A stretch of DNA of 64,000 nucleotides from Caldithrix sp. (GTDB taxonomy: Bacteria; KSB1; UBA2214; DYKH01): positions 1-64,000 of the forward strand of contig DYKH01000002.1 in assembly GCA_020722685.1 (NCBI GenBank). Reading direction: 5' to 3'. The translations under genes were made by a program, and so were the position numbers. Positions within the stretch are counted from its first letter, which is position 1; the number at the start of each line of letters is the position of its first letter. Under the pieces are notes generated by a model. The model saw only the letters and a program-made list of their open reading frames with translations, had not been told where the DNA came from and searched no databases. This document shows, piece by piece, positions 55,182-64,000 of this stretch.

Positions 55182-56180
55182 ATGGAGCAACCCATGGGCT
55201 TACCAAGTTTTCAGATGCCGGAGAGCATCGAACTGGATGAGTCAAGCTACAGCAATACCTACGGAAAATTCATCGTGCAGCCATTGGAGCGTGGATTTGG
55301 CACCACCATCGGCACGGCATTTCGACGGGTTCTCTTGTCGTCCATCCCGGGTGCTGCCATTACCATGTTCCGCGTGGATGGTATTCTGCATGAGTTCAGC
55401 ACCATCAAAGGAGTGCGGGAAGACATCTCCGAAATTGTCCTGAACCTGAAGCAAGTACGCTTCAAGCTTTTGGACAAGCGCCCTGATAAGGTGACGGTCG
55501 ATCTGAAAGGTCCTTGGGATTTCAAGGCTGGGGATATTCAAGCTGCCACTCCCGAGTTGGAGGTGCTGAATCCCGACTTGCACATCGCCACCTTGAACGA
55601 AGATGCGGCGTTCAAAATCGAATTGCGAATCGGTCGCGGTCGAGGGTACGTGCCGGCTGAAGAAAACCGGCTGCCGGATATGCCTCTGGGTACGGTGGCC
55701 ATCGATGCCATATTCACGCCGGTCACCAAAGTCATGTACAACGTCGAAAACACCCGCGTGGGCCAAAGAACCGACTATGAGCGGCTGATCTTAGAAATTA
55801 CCACCGATGGGAGCATCACTCCTGATGACGCCCTCAGCTATGCCGGCAAGATTCTGCGCGACCATATTCAATTGTTCATCAACGTCGACGTTGAGACCGA
55901 AGAAGAGGAGCCGGTGGAAGTGGATGAGGAAGCCATTCGTATTCGCAAGCTACTCAAGATGAGCGTGGACGAGCTTGAGCTATCGGTCCGTTCGCACAAT
56001 TGCCTGACGGCGGCGAATATCAAGACCATTGGCGATTTGGTTCGGCGCGATGAACAAGAGATGCTCAAGTTCCGTAACTTTGGTCGCAAGTCGCTAACAG
56101 AGCTGAACAAGATTCTGGAAGAAAAAGGTCTCCATTTTGGCATGGATGTGGAGAAATATTTGCGCAAAGCCGAAGATTAG
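55182..56180 (+). CDS. rpoA: RNA polymerase alpha subunit
   Basis: 332 residues. N-terminal domain: PLERGFGTTIGTAFRRVLLSS-like assembly motif (ERGFGTTIGTAFRRVLLSS), DLKGPWDFKAGDI; linker rich in Glu; C-terminal DNA-binding domain with SVDELELSVRSHNCLTAANI and FGRKSLTELNKILEE. ATG 55182 has AGGAAA nine bases upstream; earlier in-frame starts overlap rpsD. Confidence 0.98.
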   Translation: MEQPMGLPSFQMPESIELDESSYSNTYGKFIVQPLERGFGTTIGTAFRRVLLSSIPGAAITMFRVDGILHEFSTIKGVREDISEIVLNLKQVRFKLLDKRPDKVTVDLKGPWDFKAGDIQAATPELEVLNPDLHIATLNEDAAFKIELRIGRGRGYVPAEENRLPDMPLGTVAIDAIFTPVTKVMYNVENTRVGQRTDYERLILEITTDGSITPDDALSYAGKILRDHIQLFINVDVETEEEEPVEVDEEAIRIRKLLKMSVDELELSVRSHNCLTAANIKTIGDLVRRDEQEMLKFRNFGRKSLTELNKILEEKGLHFGMDVEKYLRKAED

Positions 56181-56238
56181 GAAATGGGCAGGCATCCCCC
56201 GCGAGGGCGGTGCCGGATATGAATGAAGGGTTTGATGA

Positions 56239-56718
56239 ATGAGACATTTAAAAGCAGGTAGAAAATTAGGTAGAACCAGCAGCCACCGCAAGGCCACTTT
56301 GGCCAATCTGGCTGCGGCTCTCTTTGCCCATAAAAGCATCATGACGACCACGCCGAAAGCAAAAGAGGCGCGCTCCACCGTCGAACGGCTGATCACTTTT
56401 GCCAAGCGCGGCGACCTCGCTGCCCGGCGCCAGGTGTTGCGAACAATCCCCAATAAGGAACTTGTGCGCGAGCTGTTTGAGGAAATCGCTCCCAAATACG
56501 CCGATCGCAACGGCGGCTATACCCGGGTTGTCAAAATTGGACACCGCAGCGGGGACAATGCAGCTATGGCGATTTTCGAATTAGTCGGCTATGAAGGCGT
56601 TCAGGCTGCGAAAATAGAAAAGAAGCGTCAGCAACGAGAAGCCAAATCGCGGCAAGCTGAAAAAGAGAAGGCAGAAAAGGCCGCACCGGAAAGCCAGGCT
56701 CCTGAAGAAGAAAAGTAG
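56239..56718 (+). CDS. rplQ: 50S ribosomal protein L17
   Basis: 159 residues; the core ([37 protein letters not shown]) ends near 118 and is followed by a charged Lys/Glu/Ala tail of about 40 residues, common in FCB lineages. Last gene of the supercluster. Confidence 0.97.
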   Translation: MRHLKAGRKLGRTSSHRKATLANLAAALFAHKSIMTTTPKAKEARSTVERLITFAKRGDLAARRQVLRTIPNKELVRELFEEIAPKYADRNGGYTRVVKIGHRSGDNAAMAIFELVGYEGVQAAKIEKKRQQREAKSRQAEKEKAEKAAPESQAPEEEK

Positions 56719-56742
56719 GAAAATTTTTCGGCGATGATTTGC

Positions 56743-56769
56743 AGGGCAATCCAATGGATTGCCCTTTTT
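56743..56769 (+). terminator. Intrinsic terminator of the alpha operon
   Basis: AGGGCAATCC - AAT - GGATTGCCCT (perfect stem) followed by TTTTT, 25 bases after rplQ. Confidence 0.9.
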
Positions 56770-57066
56770 CATGAAAGTCACTTTTCTAAAGCTAAATTTG
56801 GTTTGGCATTCTGGGCAAATATTGATAAATTGGCCTGCCGCAAGGAACACGCCTCCCATGGTTGCGGCGGTGGAAAGTAAATCACACGGCTGATTTTGGC
56901 CAAATGACCATGTTGCTCGCTTGTCGCCAAAAAGTCGGGAACTAATAGAAACACCTGCGCGTGCAAATGCGAGATAGTTTCCGCCGTGGACGGTCTTTCT
57001 GCTGCAACCGCATAGGCTATGCGGCACAATCTCATGAATAAGTCGATTAAGCTTTCTCCGAGAAGG
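56770..57066. other. Spacer with a palindrome upstream of the lipoprotein gene
   Basis: About 300 bases without a gene I can support. It contains a perfect palindrome CCGCATA-GGC-TATGCGG (57008-57024), which might be an operator or a leader hairpin. A 148-codon minus-strand frame across this gap and the end of rplQ looks like chance. Confidence 0.35.
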
Positions 57067-58272
57067 ATGATGAATAAAAAGATACCGGTAGTTTTCATTC
57101 TGGTTATACTTTCAACTCTGTATTGCACCCACAACAAGCCTCTTCCCAGCGGATACGAAACTTTGCAACGAGCCAACAAGGGTGAAGTGTTGGTCACGGA
57201 AGTCAAGGCGAATCGCAGCGCTTCGTATTGGTCCACGCCCGCGGCCGGCAGCAGAGGAACCTTGTTATTGGGGGTCAATCAAGACGTTCAATCCTCTTTC
57301 TTGCTCAGATTCACAGCTTGGTCGGCTATAGACACGGCGGACGTTCGTTCCGCGATTCTGACGCTGCGCCAGAAATTTCACTATGGCAACGGTGATTCCT
57401 TTGCCGTCAGAGTGTACCCGGTGAACGTAGAATGGGATGAGACAACCGTCAAGTGGGGCGACGTCAAGGATGGCTACGACGGTTCTAATTTGCTGAGCGA
57501 ATTCAAGGTACCGCCATCGGATTCTGCTGTCCTTAGCTTCAGCTTGCCGCCCGCCCTAATCAATGGCTGGATAACTCAAGGCTCCAATAACGGAATCCTG
57601 TTTGTGAGTGAGCAAGCCCAGTTCATGGCTGAGTTTTACTCGTCGGAGAGCTCCAGTGGTTGGGCCAGCATGAGCGTCGTCCATCGCCCCAAAGCCGGGG
57701 GTTTGGACACGACGACCGTAGAAGTCGTGTACGACGCCAGCCTGCTACAGTACAACTCCGAAACGCTGGAGAACACTCTCCAGCAAGGCGCCAATCGCTT
57801 GCGGGTTGGCAACCTGACCGGTTACCGGTCCTTGCTTAGTTTCGATCTTGCCCAAATTCCCATTGCGTCCACTATCCATCAAGCACACCTGATTCTTCAT
57901 GTCGATAAAACGGCAAGTTATACTCCAAGCTATGGCGTCAACCTCGCGGCTGCGCTGGTAGTGGCAGATTCCACTTGGGTTCCCGGCACGACAAAGCTGG
58001 ATAGTATCAACGCAAGCCCATCCGGCATTGCGGTGAGCGATGAGGAAACGTTCGAGTTCACCTCGGCGGAAGCCAATCAACTGTTGACAGCCCGGGTGCA
58101 AAGCTGGGTGTTGAAGAAACAGCCAAATTACGGGCTGATGATCTATTCTGCCGAAATGGGCGCTAATGCCGCGGAAATGAGTTTTTACTCCGGCATAGAA
58201 GACACGACGCTTGCACCCCGCTTGCGTGTCACCTATTCGCTCCCATCCATGGCGCGCTTTCAAACGCCCTGA
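57067..58272 (+). CDS. DNRLRE-domain lipoprotein
   Basis: About 401 residues. The N-terminus is MMNKKIPVVFILVILSTLYC, a lipoprotein-like signal, though Tyr before the Cys is atypical. Two DNRLRE-like repeats follow: the first with VQSSFLLRFTAWSAIDTADV, VNVEWDETTVKWGDV and NGWITQGSNNGILFVSE (about 60-205), the second with GYRSLLSFDLAQIP, TWVPGTTKLDSINAS and QSWVLKKQPNYGLMIYS (about 240-390). Such domains are beta-sandwiches found on surface and secreted proteins. AGAAGG lies just before the two ATGs; earlier in-frame ATGs (57019, 57034) cannot be excluded. The next gene encodes an outer-membrane barrel on the same strand. Confidence 0.75.
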   Translation: MMNKKIPVVFILVILSTLYCTHNKPLPSGYETLQRANKGEVLVTEVKANRSASYWSTPAAGSRGTLLLGVNQDVQSSFLLRFTAWSAIDTADVRSAILTLRQKFHYGNGDSFAVRVYPVNVEWDETTVKWGDVKDGYDGSNLLSEFKVPPSDSAVLSFSLPPALINGWITQGSNNGILFVSEQAQFMAEFYSSESSSGWASMSVVHRPKAGGLDTTTVEVVYDASLLQYNSETLENTLQQGANRLRVGNLTGYRSLLSFDLAQIPIASTIHQAHLILHVDKTASYTPSYGVNLAAALVVADSTWVPGTTKLDSINASPSGIAVSDEETFEFTSAEANQLLTARVQSWVLKKQPNYGLMIYSAEMGANAAEMSFYSGIEDTTLAPRLRVTYSLPSMARFQTP

Positions 58273-58336
58273 TTATCGCCGCGGCATGAATGCAGGCAAG
58301 TGAGAGCTTCGGTTCAATTCTAATGTGAGAAACAGT

Positions 58337-59554
58337 ATGGTTCGATTGATCAATAGGGGACTGATCCTTTCCATCGTGGGAATGAATACATTTCTACTCG
58401 GTTTTCAAGCGGCGCGGGCAGATTCTTTCTACTCATCCATCGGCTTGGGCATTCCGCGCTATTTCGTTTCTCCCAAGTCCATCGGCATGGGCGGCGCAGG
58501 AATAGGATTTGTCGATCGTTTAGCCGTCAATGCCATGAATCCCGCCGCCATCAATGTCATGGGCATCACGACCTTGTCCGTTGATTTCGAGTACGAGTCG
58601 GTTGACAGCAAGAACAGTTTGGCGGCCGTCAATACACGGCACGGAAATGCCTCCGGCTTTCGCTTTGTTGTGCCGCTGAAAAGATACCTAAACTTGCTGA
58701 CTATGCTAAAGCCGCTCGCCGGTTCGCGATACACTTTGTCCTTAGAACAAAGCACAGAAGCATCGGAATATACCCGCATCGTCCAAGGGGATGGCGGGTT
58801 GAGCGCCGCAGGACTTGGACTGCAATACCAAATCAAGCCCTGGCTGTCGTTGGGTAGCATGATGAATTTCCATTTTGGCAGCTACAAGGAGCAGTGGAAG
58901 ACCGACTTTGTGGAAGAGACGTTTACCGATGCCAGCGATGAATTTAACAGCTATTTGTGGGGGATCGGCTTTGAATGCGGCGCTTTGCTCAAGCCTGGCA
59001 AGAACATTGGCGTCGGCCTGGTTTACAAGTACGGCGGCCGGCTGGACGCAGAAACCCAGTCCACCCTCGGCAGCGGCTTCGATTTGGGCACCGTGACAGT
59101 GGATATTGCTCACCCACCCGCGTACGGCCTGGGAATTTCCTATGCTTTTCCCAAACTGCTCTTTGCTCTGGACTATTACATGCAGTCTTGGAGTCAATAC
59201 AAAATAGAAAACGTGCACAGAGACAATCTGCACGATTATTGGCGTATCGGCGGCGGCTTGGAATTCTTGTCTTCACGGGATTTTTTAGCCAGTTATTTCA
59301 AAAGAGTCAGCTTGCGCTTGGGCGCCTACTACGCCGAGTTGCCTTTTACCAACAGCGATCAATCGTCTGTCAGTGAGAAATTCTTGACTTTTGGGATTGG
59401 GTTGCCCTTCCACGTTAACGCCGGCCGGGTTGATCTTTCCCTTGAAGTGGGGACGCGGGGGCAATTGCCTCAGGCCGACTACCGCGATGCAATCATTCGT
59501 CTGTCAGGGAGTATTACCGGCAGCGAGTTGTGGTTCCAACGCGTCCACCGATAG
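58337..59554 (+). CDS. Outer-membrane beta-barrel protein, FadL/PorV-like
   Basis: About 405 residues with a signal peptide ending near ARA (about 29). After it comes SKSIGMGGAGIGFVDRLAVNAMNPAAI (in part), the 'GMGGA...AxNPA' N-terminal signature shared by FadL/OmpP1 and PorV/PorQ-type barrels. The remainder has alternating beta-strands with aromatic girdles and ends in aromatic/basic residues. In FCB bacteria PorV-type barrels help to attach type-9-secreted proteins; this is only a possibility here. GTG 58325 is an alternative start. Probably co-transcribed with the lipoprotein. Confidence 0.75.
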   Translation: MVRLINRGLILSIVGMNTFLLGFQAARADSFYSSIGLGIPRYFVSPKSIGMGGAGIGFVDRLAVNAMNPAAINVMGITTLSVDFEYESVDSKNSLAAVNTRHGNASGFRFVVPLKRYLNLLTMLKPLAGSRYTLSLEQSTEASEYTRIVQGDGGLSAAGLGLQYQIKPWLSLGSMMNFHFGSYKEQWKTDFVEETFTDASDEFNSYLWGIGFECGALLKPGKNIGVGLVYKYGGRLDAETQSTLGSGFDLGTVTVDIAHPPAYGLGISYAFPKLLFALDYYMQSWSQYKIENVHRDNLHDYWRIGGGLEFLSSRDFLASYFKRVSLRLGAYYAELPFTNSDQSSVSEKFLTFGIGLPFHVNAGRVDLSLEVGTRGQLPQADYRDAIIRLSGSITGSELWFQRVHR

Positions 59555-59582
59555 AGATCGGGATTCGGCAAGAAAAAAGCCC

Positions 59583-59611
59583 TTGCATTTGAATCCGGTT
59601 TTCTTTAAAAT
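59583..59611 (+). promoter_or_regulatory. Candidate glyA promoter
   Basis: TTGCAT, 17 bases, TAAAAT: a good sigma-70 match, ending 105 bases before the glyA ATG, in the 162-base gap after the barrel gene. Confidence 0.55.
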
Positions 59612-59716
59612 TGTCCGCTTTAATTTAGGTCTCCTTCAGAATCATTCCATAGCCAGTTCTGCCCTTCACCCGGCATCAAGGCGCCTGCTGCAAGCATTAC
59701 GCGATAGGTCTTTGCT

Positions 59717-61006
59717 ATGTCTTTTCTCAAACATACGGATCCCGAAGTTTTTTCTGCCATCCAAAACGAGATCAAACGCCAGAACGACAAGCTCGAGCTG
59801 ATTGCCTCTGAGAATTTCGTCAGCGTAGCGGTTTTGCAGGCGATGGGCCAGGTGATGACGAACAAGTACGCCGAGGGCTATCCTGCCAAGCGTTACTACG
59901 GCGGCTGCGAGAACGTCGATGTCGTTGAGGAACTAGCGCGCGAGCGGGCCAAGAAACTGTTCAATGCAGAATATGCCAATGTGCAGCCGCACTCGGGATC
60001 ACAAGCTAACATGGCCGCCTACTTTAGCTTTGTGACTTTTGGGGATAAAGTGATGGGCATGGATCTTTCGCACGGCGGCCATTTGACCCATGGCAGCCCG
60101 GTCAATTTCTCCGGACGTTTCTTCAATATGGTTCATTACGGTGTGGACAAGACCGGCTACATCGACATGAATCAGGTGGAAGAAATCGCCTTGCGGGAGC
60201 GTCCAAAACTCATCATCACTGGCGCCAGCGCCTATTCGAGAGAAATTGATTATGTGAGTTTTCGCCAAATTGCCGATCGAATTGGCGCTAAACTACTGGC
60301 CGACATCGCCCATCCGGCCGGCTTGATAGCTACCGGCCTCATCAAAAGTCCGCTTCCGCATTGCCATGTCGTCACCACCACGACTCATAAAACCTTGCGC
60401 GGCCCGCGCGGCGGCATGATCTTGGTCGGTAAGGATTATGATAACGATCAGGGTATTACCGTCAAGGGACGGCTAAAGCGAATTTCCGAGATCATCGATT
60501 CGAACGTATTCCCCGGTTTTCAGGGCGGCCCGCTGATGCACGTCATTGCCGCCAAGGCGGTGGCTTTTCACGAGGCCTTGCAACCGGATTTTGTCGAGTA
60601 TCAGAAACAAATCATCAAGAATGCCAAAGCCTTGGCTGCCGGGCTGAGCGAACGTGGCTATGACATCGTTTCCGGCGGCACCGATACGCACTTGATGCTC
60701 ATCGATCTGCGCAATCACGGTTTGACCGGCAAAGAAGCTGAGAAAGCCTTGGAAGCCGCAGGCATGACGGTCAATAAAAATATGGTGCCTTTCGACACTC
60801 AGACTCCTTTTGTAACCAGCGGTATTCGCATCGGCACGCCGGCGCTGACCACGAGAGGCATGAAAGAAGGCGAAATGCGCACCATTGCTGGGTTGATCGA
60901 TCTCGTGCTGCTGAACATCGCCGATCAGTCCGTGCAAGAAAAGGTTCGCCGACAGGTTTACGAATTATGCCGGCACTTTCCGCTGTATCAAGAAATCTTG
61001 GAATAG
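59717..61006 (+). CDS. glyA: Serine hydroxymethyltransferase
   Basis: PLP enzyme converting serine and tetrahydrofolate to glycine and methylene-tetrahydrofolate. 429 residues; [38 protein letters not shown] and the PLP lysine Lys225 in [14 protein letters not shown]. Canonical length. nrdR follows after 16 bases, a common pairing. Confidence 0.98.
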   Translation: MSFLKHTDPEVFSAIQNEIKRQNDKLELIASENFVSVAVLQAMGQVMTNKYAEGYPAKRYYGGCENVDVVEELARERAKKLFNAEYANVQPHSGSQANMAAYFSFVTFGDKVMGMDLSHGGHLTHGSPVNFSGRFFNMVHYGVDKTGYIDMNQVEEIALRERPKLIITGASAYSREIDYVSFRQIADRIGAKLLADIAHPAGLIATGLIKSPLPHCHVVTTTTHKTLRGPRGGMILVGKDYDNDQGITVKGRLKRISEIIDSNVFPGFQGGPLMHVIAAKAVAFHEALQPDFVEYQKQIIKNAKALAAGLSERGYDIVSGGTDTHLMLIDLRNHGLTGKEAEKALEAAGMTVNKNMVPFDTQTPFVTSGIRIGTPALTTRGMKEGEMRTIAGLIDLVLLNIADQSVQEKVRRQVYELCRHFPLYQEILE

Positions 61007-61022
61007 ATGACAATCTGCCCCT

Positions 61023-61469
61023 ATGAGATGCCCATTTTGTAGCTATCACGATAGCAAGGTGATTGACTCGCGGACCCGGGATGGCGGTCGATCTATCCGT
61101 CGCAGACGGGAGTGCCTAAAGTGTCAGCGGCGTTTTACGACTCGCGAGCAGGTGGAAGAAATACCTCTTTGGGTCATCAAACAGGACGGTCGGCGCGAAG
61201 AATTCGACCGGCAAAAGCTGATCAAAGGAATGCAGTTCGCGTGCATCAAGCGTCCTGTGCCCATGACCGAAATCGAGCGGATTGCTTCCAAAATCGAGTT
61301 CGACCTTCGTGATCGGGCCGTGGAAGAAGTGGAGTCTAATGAAATCGGCGAGGTGGTCATGAAGGAATTGAAAGAGCTGGACGAAGTCGCCTATGTGCGT
61401 TTCGCCTCAGTGTATAGGAATTTTCAAGCAAAAGAAGAGTTCTTGAGCGAAGTGAAGCAGCTCAAATGA
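61023..61469 (+). CDS. nrdR: Transcriptional repressor NrdR
   Basis: Represses ribonucleotide reductase genes in response to dATP/ATP. 148 residues: zinc ribbon Cys3, Cys6, Cys31, Cys34 (MRCPFCSYHDSKVIDSR), then ATP-cone domain (WVIKQDGRREEFDRQKLIKG). No NrdR box or nrd gene is visible in the window. Confidence 0.97.
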   Translation: MRCPFCSYHDSKVIDSRTRDGGRSIRRRRECLKCQRRFTTREQVEEIPLWVIKQDGRREEFDRQKLIKGMQFACIKRPVPMTEIERIASKIEFDLRDRAVEEVESNEIGEVVMKELKELDEVAYVRFASVYRNFQAKEEFLSEVKQLK

Positions 61470-61706
61470 GATTCTTTTGCTTACGGCTTTGTTTTTGTCT
61501 CCTTTGACAACACAGCGTTCGAGGTGGCACGTACCTCGGCGAAATATCAATATCGGAATTAATGGCAGGCGAGCTGTGGATTTTGCTTCAAACGGCGACC
61601 TGCTGTTTTTTTGTCGGCGCGAAAACAGGCTCCATTCACCCAATAAGGATCATGATGCTGCTTGCCAGAGTGATGGCGGATATTAGGTTTTTGGACGGAG
61701 TTGAGT

Positions 61707-63044
61707 TTGGGTATTTTTAAGATCGGTTCCTTCTCGGGAGGCGTGCATCCACCGCAGCGAAAAGGTTCTACCGAAAAGAAAGCAATCGAAAAACTGCCCA
61801 TCCCGCCGGAGGTCGTCATACCGGTGCAGCAGCATTTAGGCGCCCCCTCAAAACCCATTGTCGAAAAGGGTACGCAGGTTCGCGTCGGTGACCCTGTTAG
61901 TGAGGCCAACGGTTTTGTGTCGGTGCCGTCCCACGCCTCCGTTTCCGGCACTGTGGTTGCGGTGGAGAATCGCCCGCACCCGCTCGGTACCGATGCGCTA
62001 TCCATCGTCATCCAAAGTGATGGCCGGGACGCCTGGAATCACAAGATTGCCTTTCAAAAGGATTATCTCAGCCTCCCAGCCAGCGTCATGCTGGAACGAA
62101 TTCGCAATGCCGGTTTGGCGGGAATGGGCGGGGCGGCCTTCCCAACTCACGTCAAGCTGGCTCCGCCGGCCAACAAAACCATCGACACCTTTATCCTGAA
62201 TGGCGCAGAGTGCGAGCCTTATTTGACTTCCGACCATCGATTGATGCTTGAAGAGCCGGAAAAGATTTTGCTGGGCATGCAAGTCATCATGAAGATATTG
62301 GGCGTCACGCAAGGGGCAATCGGCGTCGAAAATAACAAGCCGGACGCGGTGCAGACTTTGCGTAAAAAGGCGGCTGAGTTAAGGCTGCCCTATCAGGTCT
62401 TGTCACTGCGGGTCAAGTATCCCCAGGGCGCCGAGAAGCAACTCATCAAAGCGACTACGGGCAGGGAAGTGCCCAGCGGCGGACTGCCGATGGACGTTGG
62501 CTGTGTGGTGCAAAACGTCGGCACGGCCGCTGCCGTGTATTCGGCGGTCGCTTTTGAGCGTCCCTTGGTCGAGCGTGTCGTCACCGTGACCGGCAAAGGC
62601 ATTCGAGAGCCCAAAAACGTGCTGGTGCGCATCGGCACGCCCTTTTCTTTTGTTTTCGAGCACTGCGGCGGTTTGAATGATGCCGCCGGAAAAATCATCA
62701 TGGGCGGCCCGATGATGGGCGTGGCGCAACACTCGCTTGAGGCTCCGGTCATCAAAGGCACCTCCGGCTTGTTGGTCATGGACAAAAACGAAAGCCGTCG
62801 ACAAGCGGAAGTCAACTGCATTTCTTGCGGTCGCTGCATACACGTCTGCCCGATGGGACTGATGCCAAAGATGCTGGGCGCTTTCGTGCAGCATTCCCGG
62901 TTCTCCGATGCAGAGTCTTATCATGTGCTCGACTGCATCGAATGCGGCTCATGCGCCTTTGTTTGTCCGGCGCATATCAATCTCGTGCACTTGATCAAGT
63001 ATGGCAAAAGCGAAGTCATCAGGAGCCGGAGGAAGGCGAGTTAG
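61707..63044 (+). CDS. rnfC: Rnf electron-transport complex subunit C
   Basis: Peripheral subunit of the ferredoxin:NAD+ oxidoreductase (Rnf) that pumps Na+ or H+. 445 residues; GGVHPPQRK start, NADH/FMN-site loop GLAGMGGAAFPTHVKL, GGPMMGVAQ, and two 4Fe-4S motifs at Cys371/374/377/381 (CISCGRCIHVCP) and Cys410/413/416/420 (CIECGSCAFVCP). TTG 61707 has GGAG six bases upstream and is preferred to TTG 61701. No ATG gives the conserved N-terminus. The 237-base gap upstream holds a small CGAGGT/ACCTCG hairpin (61521-61539) and no clear gene. Confidence 0.95.
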   Translation: MGIFKIGSFSGGVHPPQRKGSTEKKAIEKLPIPPEVVIPVQQHLGAPSKPIVEKGTQVRVGDPVSEANGFVSVPSHASVSGTVVAVENRPHPLGTDALSIVIQSDGRDAWNHKIAFQKDYLSLPASVMLERIRNAGLAGMGGAAFPTHVKLAPPANKTIDTFILNGAECEPYLTSDHRLMLEEPEKILLGMQVIMKILGVTQGAIGVENNKPDAVQTLRKKAAELRLPYQVLSLRVKYPQGAEKQLIKATTGREVPSGGLPMDVGCVVQNVGTAAAVYSAVAFERPLVERVVTVTGKGIREPKNVLVRIGTPFSFVFEHCGGLNDAAGKIIMGGPMMGVAQHSLEAPVIKGTSGLLVMDKNESRRQAEVNCISCGRCIHVCPMGLMPKMLGAFVQHSRFSDAESYHVLDCIECGSCAFVCPAHINLVHLIKYGKSEVIRSRRKAS

Positions 63045-63207
63045 GCCGAAGCAAAGCAGGGGACCGGCATAATACGTTTTGGCTGACAATTCATGGAGCC
63101 AAAGCCTGTCATTGCGCTTTAGCGGATTCGACATGACCCACTTAATTTGCTTGGTAGGTACAATTTTCGGAGCGCACTGGCAAATCAGAATTCAGATTTA
63201 GCCATTC

Positions 63208-64000
63208 ATGGAAAGATCATTTTACGTCTCAGCTTCACCACATATCGCTGACCGGGAGTCTGTTGCCAAGATCATGCTCCTGGTCAGCGCGTCATTGATA
63301 CCGGCGGGGATAGGCGGCGTTTACTTTTTTGGGGTGCGTGCACTGTGGATTATCATCATCAGCATCGTCTCGGCGGTCGGTACGGAAGCAGCGGTGCAAA
63401 AGCTCATGAACAAGCCGGTGACCATTCACGACGGCAGCGCGCTTTTGACCGGTGTTTTGCTCGCCTATAACGTCTCCGCCCAGGTACCGCTGTGGATGCC
63501 GGCCATTGGCTCTTTTTTTGCCATCGCCGTCGGCAAGCAGGTTTTCGGGGGATTGGGATACAATCCCATGAATCCGGCATTATTAGGACGGGCATTCCTG
63601 CTCGCTTCCTGGCCGACGCACATGACCATTTTCAGTGATGCGCCCCCGCGCGGCGGCACGGTTTCCGGTATCGATGTCATCACGTCCGCTACGCCGCTCA
63701 ATGTCTTCAAGCAATCACAGGAGGTGCTGGCGCATGCCTCCGAATTCCCCATCGAAAAAGTGACTGAGGCGCATCAGGCCATTGGCCAGCTTTATGATTC
63801 GATCGACAAGCTCTTTTGGGGCCAAGTGGGCGGATGCATCGGCGAGACCTCGGTTTTTCTCCTGCTCATTGGCGCTGCTTTCTTGCTGTACAAAAGGTAC
63901 ATCGGCTTGGAAATCCCCGTCAGCTTTTTAGGATCGGTGGCGGTCCTCAGTTGGGTCTTCGGCGGCTCCGAAGAATTGTTTAGCGGCAACGTGATTTTCA
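63208..64000 (+). CDS. rnfD: Rnf electron-transport complex subunit D (partial)
   Basis: Open to the window's end: the first 264 residues of a membrane subunit. It begins MERSFYVSASPHIADRESV, then hydrophobic segments; GKQVFGGLGYNPMNPALLGRAFLL-like motif (FGGLGYNPMNPALLGRAFLL) is typical of RnfD/NqrB. The covalent FMN threonine should be Thr162 in DVITSATPL (usually SGATPL). It follows rnfC after 163 bases, more than usual within an rnf operon; no ribosome-binding site is obvious. The remaining rnf genes lie beyond the window. Confidence 0.93.
   Translation, partial: MERSFYVSASPHIADRESVAKIMLLVSASLIPAGIGGVYFFGVRALWIIIISIVSAVGTEAAVQKLMNKPVTIHDGSALLTGVLLAYNVSAQVPLWMPAIGSFFAIAVGKQVFGGLGYNPMNPALLGRAFLLASWPTHMTIFSDAPPRGGTVSGIDVITSATPLNVFKQSQEVLAHASEFPIEKVTEAHQAIGQLYDSIDKLFWGQVGGCIGETSVFLLLIGAAFLLYKRYIGLEIPVSFLGSVAVLSWVFGGSEELFSGNVIF

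Noticed and set aside
56581..57027. 148-codon minus-strand frame across the end of rplQ and the following gap
   Set aside because: Runs antisense through rplQ and its terminator, has no recognisable domain or good ribosome-binding site.
61477..61686. 69-codon plus-strand frame between nrdR and rnfC
   Set aside because: Low-complexity, no family features and no ribosome-binding site; likely chance.
63133..63201. 22-codon frame between rnfC and rnfD
   Set aside because: Too short, no ribosome-binding site, no resemblance to any Rnf subunit.

Overview
This is about 64 kb of a Gram-negative bacterial chromosome of roughly 50-55 % GC (estimated by eye), using the standard genetic code. The best guess for the host is the FCB superphylum outside classical Bacteroidetes, for example a KSB1-, Calditrichota- or Ignavibacteria-like lineage. 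The clues are a huge secreted Ig-repeat protein ending in a 'NYPNPFNPTT...' FlgD-like/type-9-secretion-type C-terminal domain, an outer-membrane barrel and DNRLRE lipoprotein pair, an Rnf complex, an RpoB with a large lysine/glutamate-rich insertion, and frequent TTG starts. The phylum is an inference.

Region 1 (0-9 kb): an APC-type permease, then an arginine/proline block: argJ, proC, mgsA (methylglyoxal synthase), argC-argB-argD-argA. With both ArgJ and a short GNAT-type ArgA the acetyl cycle is complete up to ornithine; argF, argG and argH are not here. The gaps hold repeats: period-7 degenerate arrays in inverted orientation, and a MITE-like inverted repeat. Region 2 (9-19 kb, minus strand): an NhaD-type Na+/H+ antiporter whose signal peptide is encoded by a hexanucleotide-like repeat, and a 2712-residue secreted protein with LamG-like, FN3, about 15 Ig-like (Big_1-like) units and a C-terminal sorting domain; one Ig unit is split by a CBM/malectin-like insert. 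Region 3 (19.3-21.3 kb): a thiol-redox cluster of a four-cysteine small protein, a TlpA-like lipoprotein, a DUF1858-type protein, an OsmC-type protein and thioredoxin. An ECF sigma factor follows.

Region 4 (22.2-56.7 kb): a nearly uninterrupted transcription-translation supercluster, all plus strand: tRNA-Thr/Tyr/Gly/Thr, tuf, rpmG, tRNA-Trp, secE, nusG, rplKAJL, rpoBC, rpsL, rpsG, fusA, a second tuf, the complete S10 and spc operons, adk, map, infA, rpmJ, rpsM, rpsK, rpsD, rpoA and rplQ. The two tuf genes appear identical apart from the last codons, lie 16.8 kb apart as direct repeats, and use codons unlike their neighbours over most of their length. Region 5 (56.8-64 kb): a DNRLRE lipoprotein and an outer-membrane barrel, glyA-nrdR, and the start of an rnf operon (rnfC, and rnfD running off the end).

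No rRNA gene, CRISPR array, transposase or phage gene was seen. The features most worth following up are the inverted heptamer arrays, the split Ig domain of the giant protein, the thiol-redox cluster, and the tuf pair.
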